From an uncultured Bacteroidia bacterium (GTDB lineage Bacteria > Bacteroidota > Bacteroidia > Bacteroidales > UBA932): DNA of 40,912 nucleotides. Positions 1 to 8,658 of this stretch are shown here, piece after piece. Made by a program: the position numbers and the translations under genes. The stretch covers positions 1 to 40,912 of the forward strand of contig CACYZM010000011.1 of assembly GCA_902778855.1 (NCBI GenBank). The letters are read 5' to 3'. Under the pieces are notes generated by a model that was given only the letters and a program-made list of their open reading frames with translations, did not search any database and had not been told where the DNA came from. Within the stretch, counting starts at the first letter, position 1, and each line of letters opens with the position of its first letter.

Positions 1-1838
1 ACCGGCCGTGTGAACTCCGACTATAAGCTCACCCGCACCCTCGACATCGGTACCCGCGTGAACATCGCCTACACCGAGAACCACGATACCGAAATGCAGT
101 CGCTGTACTACTCCAACCCGTTCTTCGGTGGTCTGATCATCCGTCCTTGGACGCCGCTGTTTGACCCCGAGACCGGCGAGTACAACCAGAAGATCCCCGA
201 GAACTCCAACACCAACCCGCTCTGGAACGCCCTCTGCCACGGTGAAGACCAGTGGGAGAAGCAGTTCCGCACCCAGGCCTCCATGTACCTGCAGTGGGAA
301 CCGATCCAGGGCCTCGTGTTCAAGACGAACAACATGTTTGAAGGCACCTTCGGTAAAGGTATCCGTTACTGGGGTCCGGACCCGGGCGACACCACCGGTG
401 TTCTGCAGGGTTCCCGCAGCGAATACATCCAGCTCACCACTTCCAACACCGCGACTTACAGCAGAATGTTCGGCGACCACTCGCTGCGCGTGATGCTCGG
501 TCAGGAAGCGATGCGCCGCACGTATGAAAGCCTCTATGGCTACGCTCCGACCGTGGATGCCAACATCCCGTACTTCTCCACCTCCATCGACAACGAGAGC
601 TCCGTCAGCGATTCGTTCAACGCCCGCACCCTGCTCTCCTTCTTCGGCAACGTGGACTACAACTACGCCAACAAGTACTTCCTGGCTGCCTCGATCCGTG
701 AGGATGGTTCCTCGCTCTTCGGCTCCCAGAACAAGTGGGGTACCTTCTGGTCCGTTTCCGGTTCGTGGAACGTCACCAACGAAGAGTTTATGAAGAGCAC
801 CTCCGACTGGCTCTCCCTCCTGAAGATCCGTGCCAGCTACGGTGTGAACGGTAACAACAACATCGCTCCGTACCGCGCCTATGGTGTGTACGCCTCCTCG
901 TCTTACAACGGCGGCAACGGCATGCTTCCGTCCAGCCCGGCCAACGACCTCCTCTCCTGGGAGCTCAACAAGACCTGGAACGTGGGTATCGACTTCGCCT
1001 TCTTCAACAACCGTCTGAGCGGCCAGATCGACGCCTACACCCGTAACACGAGCGACATGCTGCTCAACAAGCAGGTCCCCCAGACCTCCGGCTTCGGCAG
1101 CAACTTCATGAACATCGGCTCGATGAACAACAAGGGTATCGAGTTCCAGCTCGAAGGCGACATCATCCGTACCAACACGTCGTCGGCCGTACGTTCTACA
1201 GCTTCTACCTGAAGGACTACTACGGTGTCGACCCGACCAACGGTGACGCCCTCTTCCGCGCGACCGACCCCGAGCACCCGGATGATGAATCCTACTACCT
1301 GCTCACCAACGACTACAACAAGGCCCGCTACGTCTACCCCGGTTCCCCGGAACCGAAATTCACGGGCGGCTTCAACACCAGCCTCAACTGGAAGGGTCTC
1401 GAACTGAGCATCTTCACCGAATTCAAGACGGGCAACTACGTGTACATCTATGAGTGGCGCTATCTGAATGCCGACGGTAACCAGATGACCATGAACCAGA
1501 TGGCTCGTGCCATGAATTACTGGAAGCAGCCGGGCGACACGGGATGCAACCCGAAACCGGTCGCCGGTAACGCCTCCAACTCCTACGCCAACTCGACCCG
1601 TTGGCTCCAGCGCGGCGACTATCTCCGTATCAAGGATGTCACTCTCGCGTACAACCTGCCGCAGAACTGGCTCAAGAAGATCAACATGAAGGGCGCCAAG
1701 ATCTATTTCAGCGCCTTGAACCCTTACACGTTCCACGATGTGTACTGGTGGGATCCTGAACGCGGTATGGAAGGTATGGGCTGGGGTATCTACCCGCACA
1801 CCAAGACCTTCGCCGGTGGTATCGAACTCACTTTCTAA
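1..1838 (+). pseudogene. SusC-family TonB-dependent outer-membrane transporter, 3' part, internally deleted and frameshifted
   Basis: This is the C-terminal half of a SusC/RagA barrel that imports oligosaccharides across the outer membrane with energy from TonB. The reading frame is open from base 1 with no start, so the signal peptide, plug and N-terminal part lie outside. Frame 1 reads typical SusC strand motifs (DYNYANKYFLAASIREDGSS, then KIRASYGVNGNNNIAPYRAYG) up to NNKGIEFQLEGDIIRTN near 1176 and soon stops at 1212. The family sequence resumes in frame 3 at about 1182 with VGRTFYSFYLKDYYGVDP and runs to the stop at 1838, ending in the aromatic terminus GGIELTF. Roughly 40-60 residues that normally sit between these motifs are missing and the frame changes there. 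This is either a true inactivating deletion or an assembly collapse. SusD follows 17 bases later, as in intact pairs. Family certain; intactness doubtful. Confidence 0.9.
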
Positions 1839-1855
1839 TTTAGGAGGAAAAGACC

Positions 1856-3349
1856 ATGAAAAAATATATCATTGCACTTTTCGCGATCCTGACGCTTGCC
1901 GTTTCCTGCAAGGACTTCCTGGTTGAAGACCCTGTGATGTCCCAGAGTACCGAACTGACGCTCTCCGACTACAACGGTCTGAACAAATCGGTTGCCGGTG
2001 CCTACTCGCCGCTGGCGAGCAGCGCCTGGTATGGTGCCTTCTTCGTGCTTGACGCCGAAATGCGCGCCGGAAACGCCATGATTCCGATCAATACGAACTT
2101 CCAGTCCGGCCGTATGTCGGTCCCGTACCACATGACCTACGAACCGAGCTCCACCTCCGGACTTTGGGGCACGGCCTATTTCGTGATTTCCGCTTGCAAC
2201 AACGTGATCAGCGCCATCGATACCGAAGGCGAGAACATGACCACGAGCAGCGTGACCACCGCCGACCTCAACAACCTGAAGGCTGAAGCCCTCGCGCTCC
2301 GCGCCTTCGCCCACTTCGACCTGCTTCGCCTCTACAGCCACCTCGACGGCTCCAACAGCGAATATGGCGTGTGCGTCATCACCGAGCCGCAGAGCCCGGC
2401 CGACATGCCCGCCCGTGCTACCGTCGAAGAGACCTACGCCCAGGTCATCAAAGACCTGCTCGATGCCGAAGGACTGATGTCCGACAGCTATCAGCGTACC
2501 GGTGTCACCGACCCGAAGGCCACCTTCAACAAACTCGCCATCCAGGCTCTCCTCGCCCGCGTCTACTGCTACCACAAAGAATGGAGCAGAGCGGCCGAGT
2601 ATGCCTCCAAGGTCATCAACAGCGGCAAGTTCCAGCTTTGGACCAAAGAGGAATATCCTTCTGTCTGGGGTAAGGAAATCGCCGGCAACGGCGGTGAAGT
2701 CATCTTCGAGGTCTATGGCAAGCAGACCAACAGCTACGACGCCTGGTGGGAAGGTCCTTCGCATATGACCAACCCGCTCGGTTATGCCGACTGCGCCGCT
2801 ACCGACCAGCTCGTCGACCTCTTCGAGGATGGCGACGTCCGTGGCACCACCGGTGTCCGCGGCGACGCCAGCAACCCGCGCGACGACGGCAAGGTGATGT
2901 TCTGCACCGACCAGAACGAAGTTTCCGGCGGCCAGCTCTGGACCATGAAGTATTATGGCAAGGGCGACGGCAACGCCACCTCCACGCCTGACTTCAACAA
3001 CACCATCGTGCTGCGTCTCTCCGAGATGTACCTCATCCGTGCCGAAGCTGCCGTGAACGGTGCCGGTTCGACCGCCCTGGCCGACCTGAACGCCATCCGC
3101 AGCAACCGTGGCGCCAGCCCGCTGACCAGCGCCGGCAAGGCCGACGTTGCGCTCGAGCGCCGTCTGGAACTCAACTTTGAAGGTCACCTGTGGTTCGACC
3201 TCGACCGCACCGGCGGTTCGGTCAGCTACTCCGACGCCAACGTGACCCGCAACATCCCGGCTGGTGACAAGTTCTGGGCCCTCCCGATTCCGAAGAGCCA
3301 GGTTGACATCAACGAGAATCTGAAACAGAACCCGGGCTACGGGGAATAA
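1856..3349 (+). CDS. SusD/RagB-family surface glycan-binding lipoprotein
   Basis: This is the partner of the preceding SusC: a lipid-anchored lid on the cell surface that captures glycan and closes over the SusC barrel. The 497 residues begin with a lipoprotein signal whose lipobox ends at Cys18 (LAVSC). The mature start KDFLVEDP and the later ALRAFAHFDLLRLY helix (TPR-like) are typical of the family. So are the C-terminal motifs LRLSEMYLIRAEA, LNAIRSNRG, ERRLELNFEGHLWFDLDRTG and FWALPIPKSQVDINENLKQNPGY. A strong Shine-Dalgarno (AGGAGG) sits before the ATG, which is not usual for every gene here and fixes the start. Length is normal for SusD. It is in one operon with SusC and the next lipoprotein. 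The bound sugar cannot be told from sequence. Confidence 0.97.
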   Translation: MKKYIIALFAILTLAVSCKDFLVEDPVMSQSTELTLSDYNGLNKSVAGAYSPLASSAWYGAFFVLDAEMRAGNAMIPINTNFQSGRMSVPYHMTYEPSSTSGLWGTAYFVISACNNVISAIDTEGENMTTSSVTTADLNNLKAEALALRAFAHFDLLRLYSHLDGSNSEYGVCVITEPQSPADMPARATVEETYAQVIKDLLDAEGLMSDSYQRTGVTDPKATFNKLAIQALLARVYCYHKEWSRAAEYASKVINSGKFQLWTKEEYPSVWGKEIAGNGGEVIFEVYGKQTNSYDAWWEGPSHMTNPLGYADCAATDQLVDLFEDGDVRGTTGVRGDASNPRDDGKVMFCTDQNEVSGGQLWTMKYYGKGDGNATSTPDFNNTIVLRLSEMYLIRAEAAVNGAGSTALADLNAIRSNRGASPLTSAGKADVALERRLELNFEGHLWFDLDRTGGSVSYSDANVTRNIPAGDKFWALPIPKSQVDINENLKQNPGYGE

Positions 3350-3361
3350 TCGATTACAGCC

Positions 3362-4222
3362 ATGAAAAAGATATTTTACCTTTTCAGCATCGTATTGATG
3401 GGCTCGCTGGTCGCTTCCTGCCACCTCAACGACATGCCCACTTTCAACGACAGTGATGCTTTCGCTGCTTTCAAAACCAGCTCCATGAGCATTACCGAAG
3501 ATGGTGGTACCCTGAATATTCCGGTGTCCGTCACTTCGCTCGGCGGCGTGGCCACGACTGTCTCCTATGAATTCGTCAATGGTTCCGCGAAGCAGGGCGT
3601 CGACTTCGAAGACGCTTCCGGCAGCGGCACGATCAGCTTCGGCGCCGGCGAAACCCTGAAGAACATTGCCGTCAAGATCATCAACCACCCCGGTGTTTTC
3701 ACGGGCGACCTGAATTTCTCCGTGAAATTCAAATCGGCCGGTGATGTCAAGATGGGCGCCAGCAACACCTGCGCCGTCACCATCAACGACCTTGACCACC
3801 CGCTTTCCGCCATCCTCGGCGACTACACCGCCAAGGGCGAAAGCTACTTCAACGGCGCACAGGAATGGACCATGTCCTTCCTCAAGGATGCCAGCGACGT
3901 GACGAAAGTCTGGATCTTCAACATCTTCGCCAGCGACAGCTGGGCTGACACCGACACCGTGTTCTACGGCCTTGTCGATGACGACCTGACCAACATCTCC
4001 GTTCCGCTCGGCCAGGAAACTGAGTACAAGTACAGTGGTACAACCCCTTGCGTGCTCCTCGGCTTCGACGGTGAAGACGGTTGGGACGAAGGCTATCTGA
4101 ACATCGCCATCAAGAACGGCGGCAAGACGCTCGAGTTCATCGACTACGGCCCGTGGCTCTACATCCCGGATGCCGGCAGCGTCAACATCGTTTACGGCGG
4201 CATTGTCTGCACGAAGAACTAA
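3362..4222 (+). CDS. Calx-beta domain surface lipoprotein in the SusE/SusF position
   Basis: This 286-residue lipoprotein has its lipobox ending at Cys20 (LVASC). Residues about 35-145 form a Calx-beta-type domain: SITEDGGTLNIPVSV, then SYEFVNGSAKQGVDFE and GTISFGAGETLKNIAVKIIN, ending in CAVTINDLD. Calx-beta folds are beta-sandwiches, often calcium-binding, found in surface and adhesion proteins. The rest (about 150-286) is an unassigned, aromatic-rich beta domain with several Trp and Tyr residues that could bind sugar. The gene follows susD by 12 bases and ends 18 bases before a strong terminator, so it closes the susCD operon. By position it stands where SusE/SusF-like surface glycan-binding proteins are found. 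A role in ligand binding is inferred from context and not from a recognised carbohydrate domain. Confidence 0.85.
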   Translation: MKKIFYLFSIVLMGSLVASCHLNDMPTFNDSDAFAAFKTSSMSITEDGGTLNIPVSVTSLGGVATTVSYEFVNGSAKQGVDFEDASGSGTISFGAGETLKNIAVKIINHPGVFTGDLNFSVKFKSAGDVKMGASNTCAVTINDLDHPLSAILGDYTAKGESYFNGAQEWTMSFLKDASDVTKVWIFNIFASDSWADTDTVFYGLVDDDLTNISVPLGQETEYKYSGTTPCVLLGFDGEDGWDEGYLNIAIKNGGKTLEFIDYGPWLYIPDAGSVNIVYGGIVCTKN

Positions 4223-4240
4223 GTTCGACCAACCTGATGA

Positions 4241-4275
4241 AAAAGGGAGAAAATTCATTTTTCTCCCTTTTTTTT
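4241..4275 (+). terminator. Rho-independent terminator of the susCD operon
   Basis: A 13-bp uninterrupted stem pairs AAAAGGGAGAAAA (4241-4253) with its complement ending at 4271. The loop is 5 bases (4254-4258) and the right arm runs into a tract of eight T (4268-4275). It lies 18 bases after the stop of the Calx-beta lipoprotein and ends the SusC-SusD transcript before the protease module begins. Confidence 0.92.
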
Positions 4276-4322
4276 CGTACTTTAGTGTGATTATTGCTAT
4301 ACGTGAGAAAACACAAAAAAGT

Positions 4323-4994
4323 ATGAAACGGATTTTACTGCTGATGGCCTGCTGGGCGCTTGCCCTGTCTGCCCAGGCCCAAATTGTGGCCTACACGACC
4401 TGGCCTTACTATTATTCTGATTTTCAGCAAGGAACCATGATCCTTTCCAACGGACAGCGGAACGTTAAACCCATCAATATCCACTTGCTCAAAGGCGATC
4501 TCCACTTCATCGATGACAAGGGAATCATCCAGATGGCGCCCGCCGGCCAGTTCTCCGCCGTCCAGATCGGCGACGACATTTTCCGTCGCGTCGGCGGCTA
4601 CCTGATGAAAGTCACCCCCGGCCCCGATGACAAGAACTTCATCGCGGTCCGGAGCCTCGTCGACCTGACCGTTCTCAATGAGACGGGCGGCGCCTACGGC
4701 ACCCCCGGCACCACCGCCTCCACCCAGCGCATCACTTCGGTCGACATGCCCGGCATGGTCAATACCAGCCATATGGAGATCATGCAGAACAAGGAGAACG
4801 GCAAACGCCTGACCATCAAGAACGAATACTACATCGTCATCAACGGAACCGCCGTCAAGGCCACCAAGAAAGACTTTGGCGAAGCCATCGGCAGCGAACG
4901 CGCCGCCGCCTTCAAGCAGTTCCTGAAAAAGAACAAGATCAACTGGAAGGACGAAGAAAGCCTGCTGAAGCTCTTCGATTTCCTGGCAGAATAA
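4323..4994 (+). CDS. Exported protein of unknown function, first gene of the protease/barrel module
   Basis: This 223-residue protein has a clear Sec signal peptide (MKRILLLMACWALALSAQAQ, cleavage after AQA). I do not recognise a named domain. The mature part is about 200 residues, mixed alpha/beta in appearance, with a Lys-rich helical C-terminus (residues about 175-223). The frame is open further upstream to 4170, but that extension would run through the terminator and into the previous gene. The ATG at 4323, directly before the signal peptide, is the real start. No strong Shine-Dalgarno is seen. A weak promoter-like TACTTTAG lies at 4278-4285. The gene ends 6 bases before the subtilisin gene, so it is probably cotranscribed with it and may be its partner, substrate or chaperone. 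That role is inference. Confidence 0.82.
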   Translation: MKRILLLMACWALALSAQAQIVAYTTWPYYYSDFQQGTMILSNGQRNVKPINIHLLKGDLHFIDDKGIIQMAPAGQFSAVQIGDDIFRRVGGYLMKVTPGPDDKNFIAVRSLVDLTVLNETGGAYGTPGTTASTQRITSVDMPGMVNTSHMEIMQNKENGKRLTIKNEYYIVINGTAVKATKKDFGEAIGSERAAAFKQFLKKNKINWKDEESLLKLFDFLAE

Positions 4995-5000
4995 GCGATT

Positions 5001-7622
5001 ATGAAGATATTCCGAACCCTTTTACGGGCCGTGCTCGCCGCCGGCCTCCTTGCGGCTTGTACGCCCGAAGAACTCCTGCAGGAAGAACTGCTGGAGACTC
5101 CTTCCGGAGAATATACCGCCAGTCTGTTTGAAAAAGGACACGTGCGGATCTATGTCGATCCCGCCACGGCCGTCAAGATCGAGGAGACCGGCAAACCGGA
5201 AGCTCTGATCACGACCAAAGCCGCTTCTGTCCTCGGCCAGGTGCGGATGGAACGCACGTTCCCCTACGCCGGTGAATTTGAAAAACGGACGAAAGAAGCC
5301 GGCCTCGACCGCTGGTACGAAGTCTGGTTCGACGAAGAGGCGCCCCTGACCAAGGCCAGCCTCTCCCTGGAACAGATTCCCGGCATCCTGGAAGTCGAAT
5401 ACCGCCCCATCACCCGCAAGGCCTACGATGAAAGTGCCACGTACGTAAGCGAAGCGCCGAAAGCCGCGCCCGCCGGATTCCCGTTCGACGATCCCTCGTT
5501 CGACAAGCAGTGGGACCTCTATAATGATGGAGCCGCTTCTGGGAAGGAAGCCGGATGCGACATCAACGTCCTCCCCGTGTGGAAAGACTATACCACCGGC
5601 CGAAGCGATGTGATCGTCTGCGTCGTGGACGGCGGCATCGACTGCGACCACGAAGACCTCGCCACCAACCTCTGGAACGATCCGAACCGCCCGAGCGTCC
5701 ACGGCTATAACTTCATGGACAACAGCGTCAATATCATCAAGTCCCAGCACGGCACCCACGTAGCCGGCACGATCGCCGCCGTCAATAACAATGGAAAGGG
5801 CATCTGCGGCATCGCAGGCGGCGACTACGCCAACGGCGTGCCCGGTGTAAGGCTTATGTCGGCCCAGATCTTCAAGGACGGAGAGAAAGGCAGCGGAAAC
5901 GGCGCCCGCGCCATCAAGTGGGGAGCCGACCACGGCGCCGTGATCTCGCAGAACAGTTGGGGCTACGATGAAATCGACTATGTGCCCAACTCCGACCGGA
6001 TGGCCATCGACTACTTCAACACGTATGCCGGCATGGATGCGAACGGGAATCAGGTCGGCCCGATGGCGGGCGGCCTGGTGGTGTTCGCCGCCGGCAATGA
6101 AAACATCGATTTCGGCGCGCCCGCGTACTACGAAGGCGCCCTCGCCGTCGGTTCCATCGGCGCCGACTTCTTCCGCGCCTACTACTCCTGCTACGGCGAC
6201 TGGGTCGACGTAGCGGCTCCGGGCGGCGACTATCAGAAAGGTTACCAGATCTACAGCACGCTGCCCGACAACAAATACGGCCTGATGCAGGGCACTTCGA
6301 TGGCCTGCCCGCACGTTTCCGGCGTAGCAGCTCTCATCGTGTCGTATTGCGGCGGTGAAGGATTCACCCGCGACATGCTCTGGAACCGCATCGTCAATAC
6401 GGCCAAAGACATCAGCAGCAAGAACCGCAACTTCCCGGTCGGCGGTCTGGTGGACGTGACCGCGGCCATCCTGGCCGAGGGGTCCATCCCGCCCGATCCC
6501 GTGACCGACTTCCAGGCGGAACTGCAGAATGCCGACTTCATCCGCTTCTCCCTGACGGTTCCCCACGACGAGGACAACAACAAGGCCAACGGTATCAACA
6601 TTTACTACAGCACCGAGCCGTTCTCCGAAACGACCCTGATTCCCTATAAGAAATTCCCGGTGGACGAGAGCCTGCAGGCCGGCGATCTGATGGTAGACAT
6701 CCTCCAGGGCCTCCAGTTCGAGACCACCTACTACCTCGCCTGCGAAGCCTACGACCTGATCGGCAACCGCTCGGATCTCTCCAACACGGTCATCGTCAAG
6801 ACCGGCAAGAACCACGCGCCGACCGTCTCCACCGATGATCCCCTGCGCTTCACCCTCAAGTCGCACGAGACCCGCTGGCTCAGCTTCAGCTACAGCGAAC
6901 CCGACGGCCACGGCGTCCACGCCAAGCTCGACAAGGGTTCGCCCGCCGACTCCCTCCAGCCGCTCCTGAATCTGACGCAGAAGATTGAAGTCAACGCACT
7001 GCGCACGGAGCCCGGCACCTACGAAGCGACCCTCCACGTCTTCGACGACTATGAAATGGAGACGACCCTCTCCTACACTTATACGATCCAGCCCAACCAC
7101 GCGCCCAAGACGGTCGGCCAGATCGAAGACCTGGTCTTCGGCACCAAGAACGAAGTGCTGACCGTCGACCTGTCGGAAGTGTTCAACGATGAAGACCAGG
7201 AGATCCTCCAGTACACCACCACTTCGTCCGACAACGACATCCTCAACCTGCACGTACGCGAAGGCATCCTTTACGTCACGGCCCTCCGATACGGCTACGG
7301 TACGGGCAGCATCACGGCGACGGACGCCCGCGGCGAATCAACCGGCGTCAGCTTCCAGACCCTTGCCCGCGACGGCAGCAAAGCGGTCGACATCTACCCG
7401 ACCACCATCACCGACGGAAAACTCTACATCCGGACGGCGAATGACCAGTCGGTCAATGCCAAAGTCACTTCCGAGGCAGGTACCGTGGTCCTGGAAAAGA
7501 CCCTCACGGCCACGCCGTTCTCCCCGGCCATCCTCGACCTGTCAACACTTGGCGGCGGCCCTTACGCCGTCGAGGTGACCGTCGGCAGTGAAACCTTTAC
7601 CCAAAACATCGTGAAGCTATGA
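5001..7622 (+). CDS. Subtilisin-like S8 serine protease with lipoprotein signal and T9SS type A sorting domain
   Basis: This 873-residue endopeptidase starts with a signal ending in a lipobox (Cys20, LLAAC). An inhibitor-like propeptide follows (about 38-160). The S8 catalytic domain (about 170-495) carries Asp210 in VVDGGID, His250 in HGTHVAG, oxyanion Asn366 in AAGNEN and Ser433 in GTSMACPHVSG, so it should be active. Residues about 500-605 look like a fibronectin III domain and about 605-790 like two cadherin-type beta domains beginning NHAP. The last part (about 797-873) fits a T9SS type A sorting domain: DIYPTTITDGKLYI, then SEAGTVVLEK, DLSTLGGGPYAVEV and the end QNIVKL. Such a domain sends proteins through the type IX secretion system to the surface. 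Having both a lipobox and a T9SS signal is odd. The next gene overlaps the stop by ATGA. Confidence 0.95.
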   Translation: MKIFRTLLRAVLAAGLLAACTPEELLQEELLETPSGEYTASLFEKGHVRIYVDPATAVKIEETGKPEALITTKAASVLGQVRMERTFPYAGEFEKRTKEAGLDRWYEVWFDEEAPLTKASLSLEQIPGILEVEYRPITRKAYDESATYVSEAPKAAPAGFPFDDPSFDKQWDLYNDGAASGKEAGCDINVLPVWKDYTTGRSDVIVCVVDGGIDCDHEDLATNLWNDPNRPSVHGYNFMDNSVNIIKSQHGTHVAGTIAAVNNNGKGICGIAGGDYANGVPGVRLMSAQIFKDGEKGSGNGARAIKWGADHGAVISQNSWGYDEIDYVPNSDRMAIDYFNTYAGMDANGNQVGPMAGGLVVFAAGNENIDFGAPAYYEGALAVGSIGADFFRAYYSCYGDWVDVAAPGGDYQKGYQIYSTLPDNKYGLMQGTSMACPHVSGVAALIVSYCGGEGFTRDMLWNRIVNTAKDISSKNRNFPVGGLVDVTAAILAEGSIPPDPVTDFQAELQNADFIRFSLTVPHDEDNNKANGINIYYSTEPFSETTLIPYKKFPVDESLQAGDLMVDILQGLQFETTYYLACEAYDLIGNRSDLSNTVIVKTGKNHAPTVSTDDPLRFTLKSHETRWLSFSYSEPDGHGVHAKLDKGSPADSLQPLLNLTQKIEVNALRTEPGTYEATLHVFDDYEMETTLSYTYTIQPNHAPKTVGQIEDLVFGTKNEVLTVDLSEVFNDEDQEILQYTTTSSDNDILNLHVREGILYVTALRYGYGTGSITATDARGESTGVSFQTLARDGSKAVDIYPTTITDGKLYIRTANDQSVNAKVTSEAGTVVLEKTLTATPFSPAILDLSTLGGGPYAVEVTVGSETFTQNIVKL

Positions 7623-8497
7623 GACGCAACATACTTTCCCGCATCCTGCTGACCGGACTGTTCGCCCTGACGGCGCTGACGACGGTCAAGGCGCAGTCAT
7701 TCAACGCTTTCATCCTTTCGGGCAAAGCCTCCACGCTGGGCATGGGCGACGTTGCCTTCCTCGCCCCCGAACTGACGACGCACAAGGTGGACGCGGCCGT
7801 TTCCTACGGCCAGTGGACGCCGGCCAGCTTGAAGTATTCTACGATTCAAGCCGGCGGATTCCTGGGCCTGAACGAATCGTTCGGCATCCGGCTGGACTAC
7901 CGCAACAACCTGTTCGCCGCCTTCGACCAGATCGATGAAAACGGCAACGTAAAAGGCACCGTCAAACCCACCGAACAGCGCCTGCTGGTCGGTGCCACCT
8001 TCCGGCTCGCCGAAGCGATCTACATCGACATAAACGGCAAATACCTGTCATCCGATATCATCGGAAACAAGGCTTCCGCCTTCGCCGGCGACGTCGCCTT
8101 CAATTACGTGAAAGACGGTCTGACCGTCGGTCTGAAAGGCGCCGACATCGGTATGAAATACAAATTCGGCGACACGCCCTATGCACTCCCGATGCGCGTG
8201 ATGGCCGGCGGCTCCTACCGCATCGCCCCCGGCGAAAAGCACGCCGTCACCTTGGCCGCCGATCTCGGCTACATCCTCCCGAAGGAATACGGCGCCTTCA
8301 CCGCCGCCCTCGGCACGGAATACGCCTTCAACCAGATGATCTACGCCCGCGCCGGCTACCACTTCTCCTCCGCCGTCGCCCCCCGCTTCGCCTCCTTCGG
8401 CCTCGGCTTCGCCTTCAAAGGCATCGGCCTCGACGCCGCCTACCTCCTCGGCCCCTCCGGCAACGCCTGGACCGCCGGGTTACACGTTACATTGTAA
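7619..8497 (+). CDS. PorV/PorQ-like outer-membrane beta-barrel protein
   Basis: This 292-residue protein has a signal peptide (cleavage near VKAQS, residue 24). Its body is made of short alternating hydrophobic strands rich in Gly and aromatic residues, as in a small barrel. The N-terminal GKASTLGMGDVAF followed by a description-rich DYRNN strand resembles the PorV/PorQ (UPF0164, FadL-like) families of Bacteroidota. The repeated strand-turn pattern continues to the end, and the terminal LHVTL is a usual barrel terminus. PorV shuttles T9SS cargo to the surface attachment machinery. The start codon overlaps the protease stop (ATGA), which implies translational coupling, and supports a role in handling that protease. 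It is shorter than classical PorV (about 390 residues), so it is better called a family member than PorV itself. Confidence 0.75.
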   Translation: MRRNILSRILLTGLFALTALTTVKAQSFNAFILSGKASTLGMGDVAFLAPELTTHKVDAAVSYGQWTPASLKYSTIQAGGFLGLNESFGIRLDYRNNLFAAFDQIDENGNVKGTVKPTEQRLLVGATFRLAEAIYIDINGKYLSSDIIGNKASAFAGDVAFNYVKDGLTVGLKGADIGMKYKFGDTPYALPMRVMAGGSYRIAPGEKHAVTLAADLGYILPKEYGAFTAALGTEYAFNQMIYARAGYHFSSAVAPRFASFGLGFAFKGIGLDAAYLLGPSGNAWTAGLHVTL

Positions 8498-8507
8498 TCG
8501 ATTGTTG

Positions 8508-8593
8508 GTTGTTGGAGAGGCCCCTTCACGGAGTTTTTGCGGGGAGGCTGGTGCGGAAAGCCGTAGCGGATGTGAAGGGGCCTCTCCAACAAC
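8508..8593. repeat. 22-bp perfect inverted repeat around a 42-base centre
   Basis: The left arm is 8508-8529 (GTTGTTGGAGAGGCCCCTTC followed by AC) and the right arm 8572-8593 is its exact reverse complement. The 42-base centre is GC-rich and holds a short GGCT/AGCC stem (8546-8549 with 8559-8562). A tandem heptamer TTGTTGG occurs twice at 8502-8515, touching the left arm. The element sits between the barrel gene and the bidirectional terminator, with no T-tract of its own. It has no recognisable coding content. It could be a short dispersed palindromic element (REP- or MITE-like) or a structured 3' end that protects mRNA. The choice cannot be made from one copy. Confidence 0.85.
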
Positions 8594-8610
8594 GGCGTAT
8601 GGATATAAGA

Positions 8611-8641
8611 AAAAGGTTGGCCTTTCGGCCAACCTTTTTTT
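8611..8641. terminator. Bidirectional terminator between the barrel gene (+) and gdhA (-)
   Basis: A 12-bp stem joins AAAAGGTTGGCC (8611-8622) to its complement (8627-8638) over a TTTC loop. T-tracts flank both sides when read on either strand (seven T at 8635-8641 on the plus strand, at least four on the minus strand). It can stop the protease/barrel transcript from the left and the nadK-gdhA run from the right, whose last stop codon is at 8659. Confidence 0.92.
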
Positions 8642-8658
8642 AATGACAGGAATCCTGA

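Noticed and set aside
4170-4322. Upstream extension of the exported protein gene
   Set aside because: The extension covers the previous gene's end and the terminator; the signal peptide begins at 4323.
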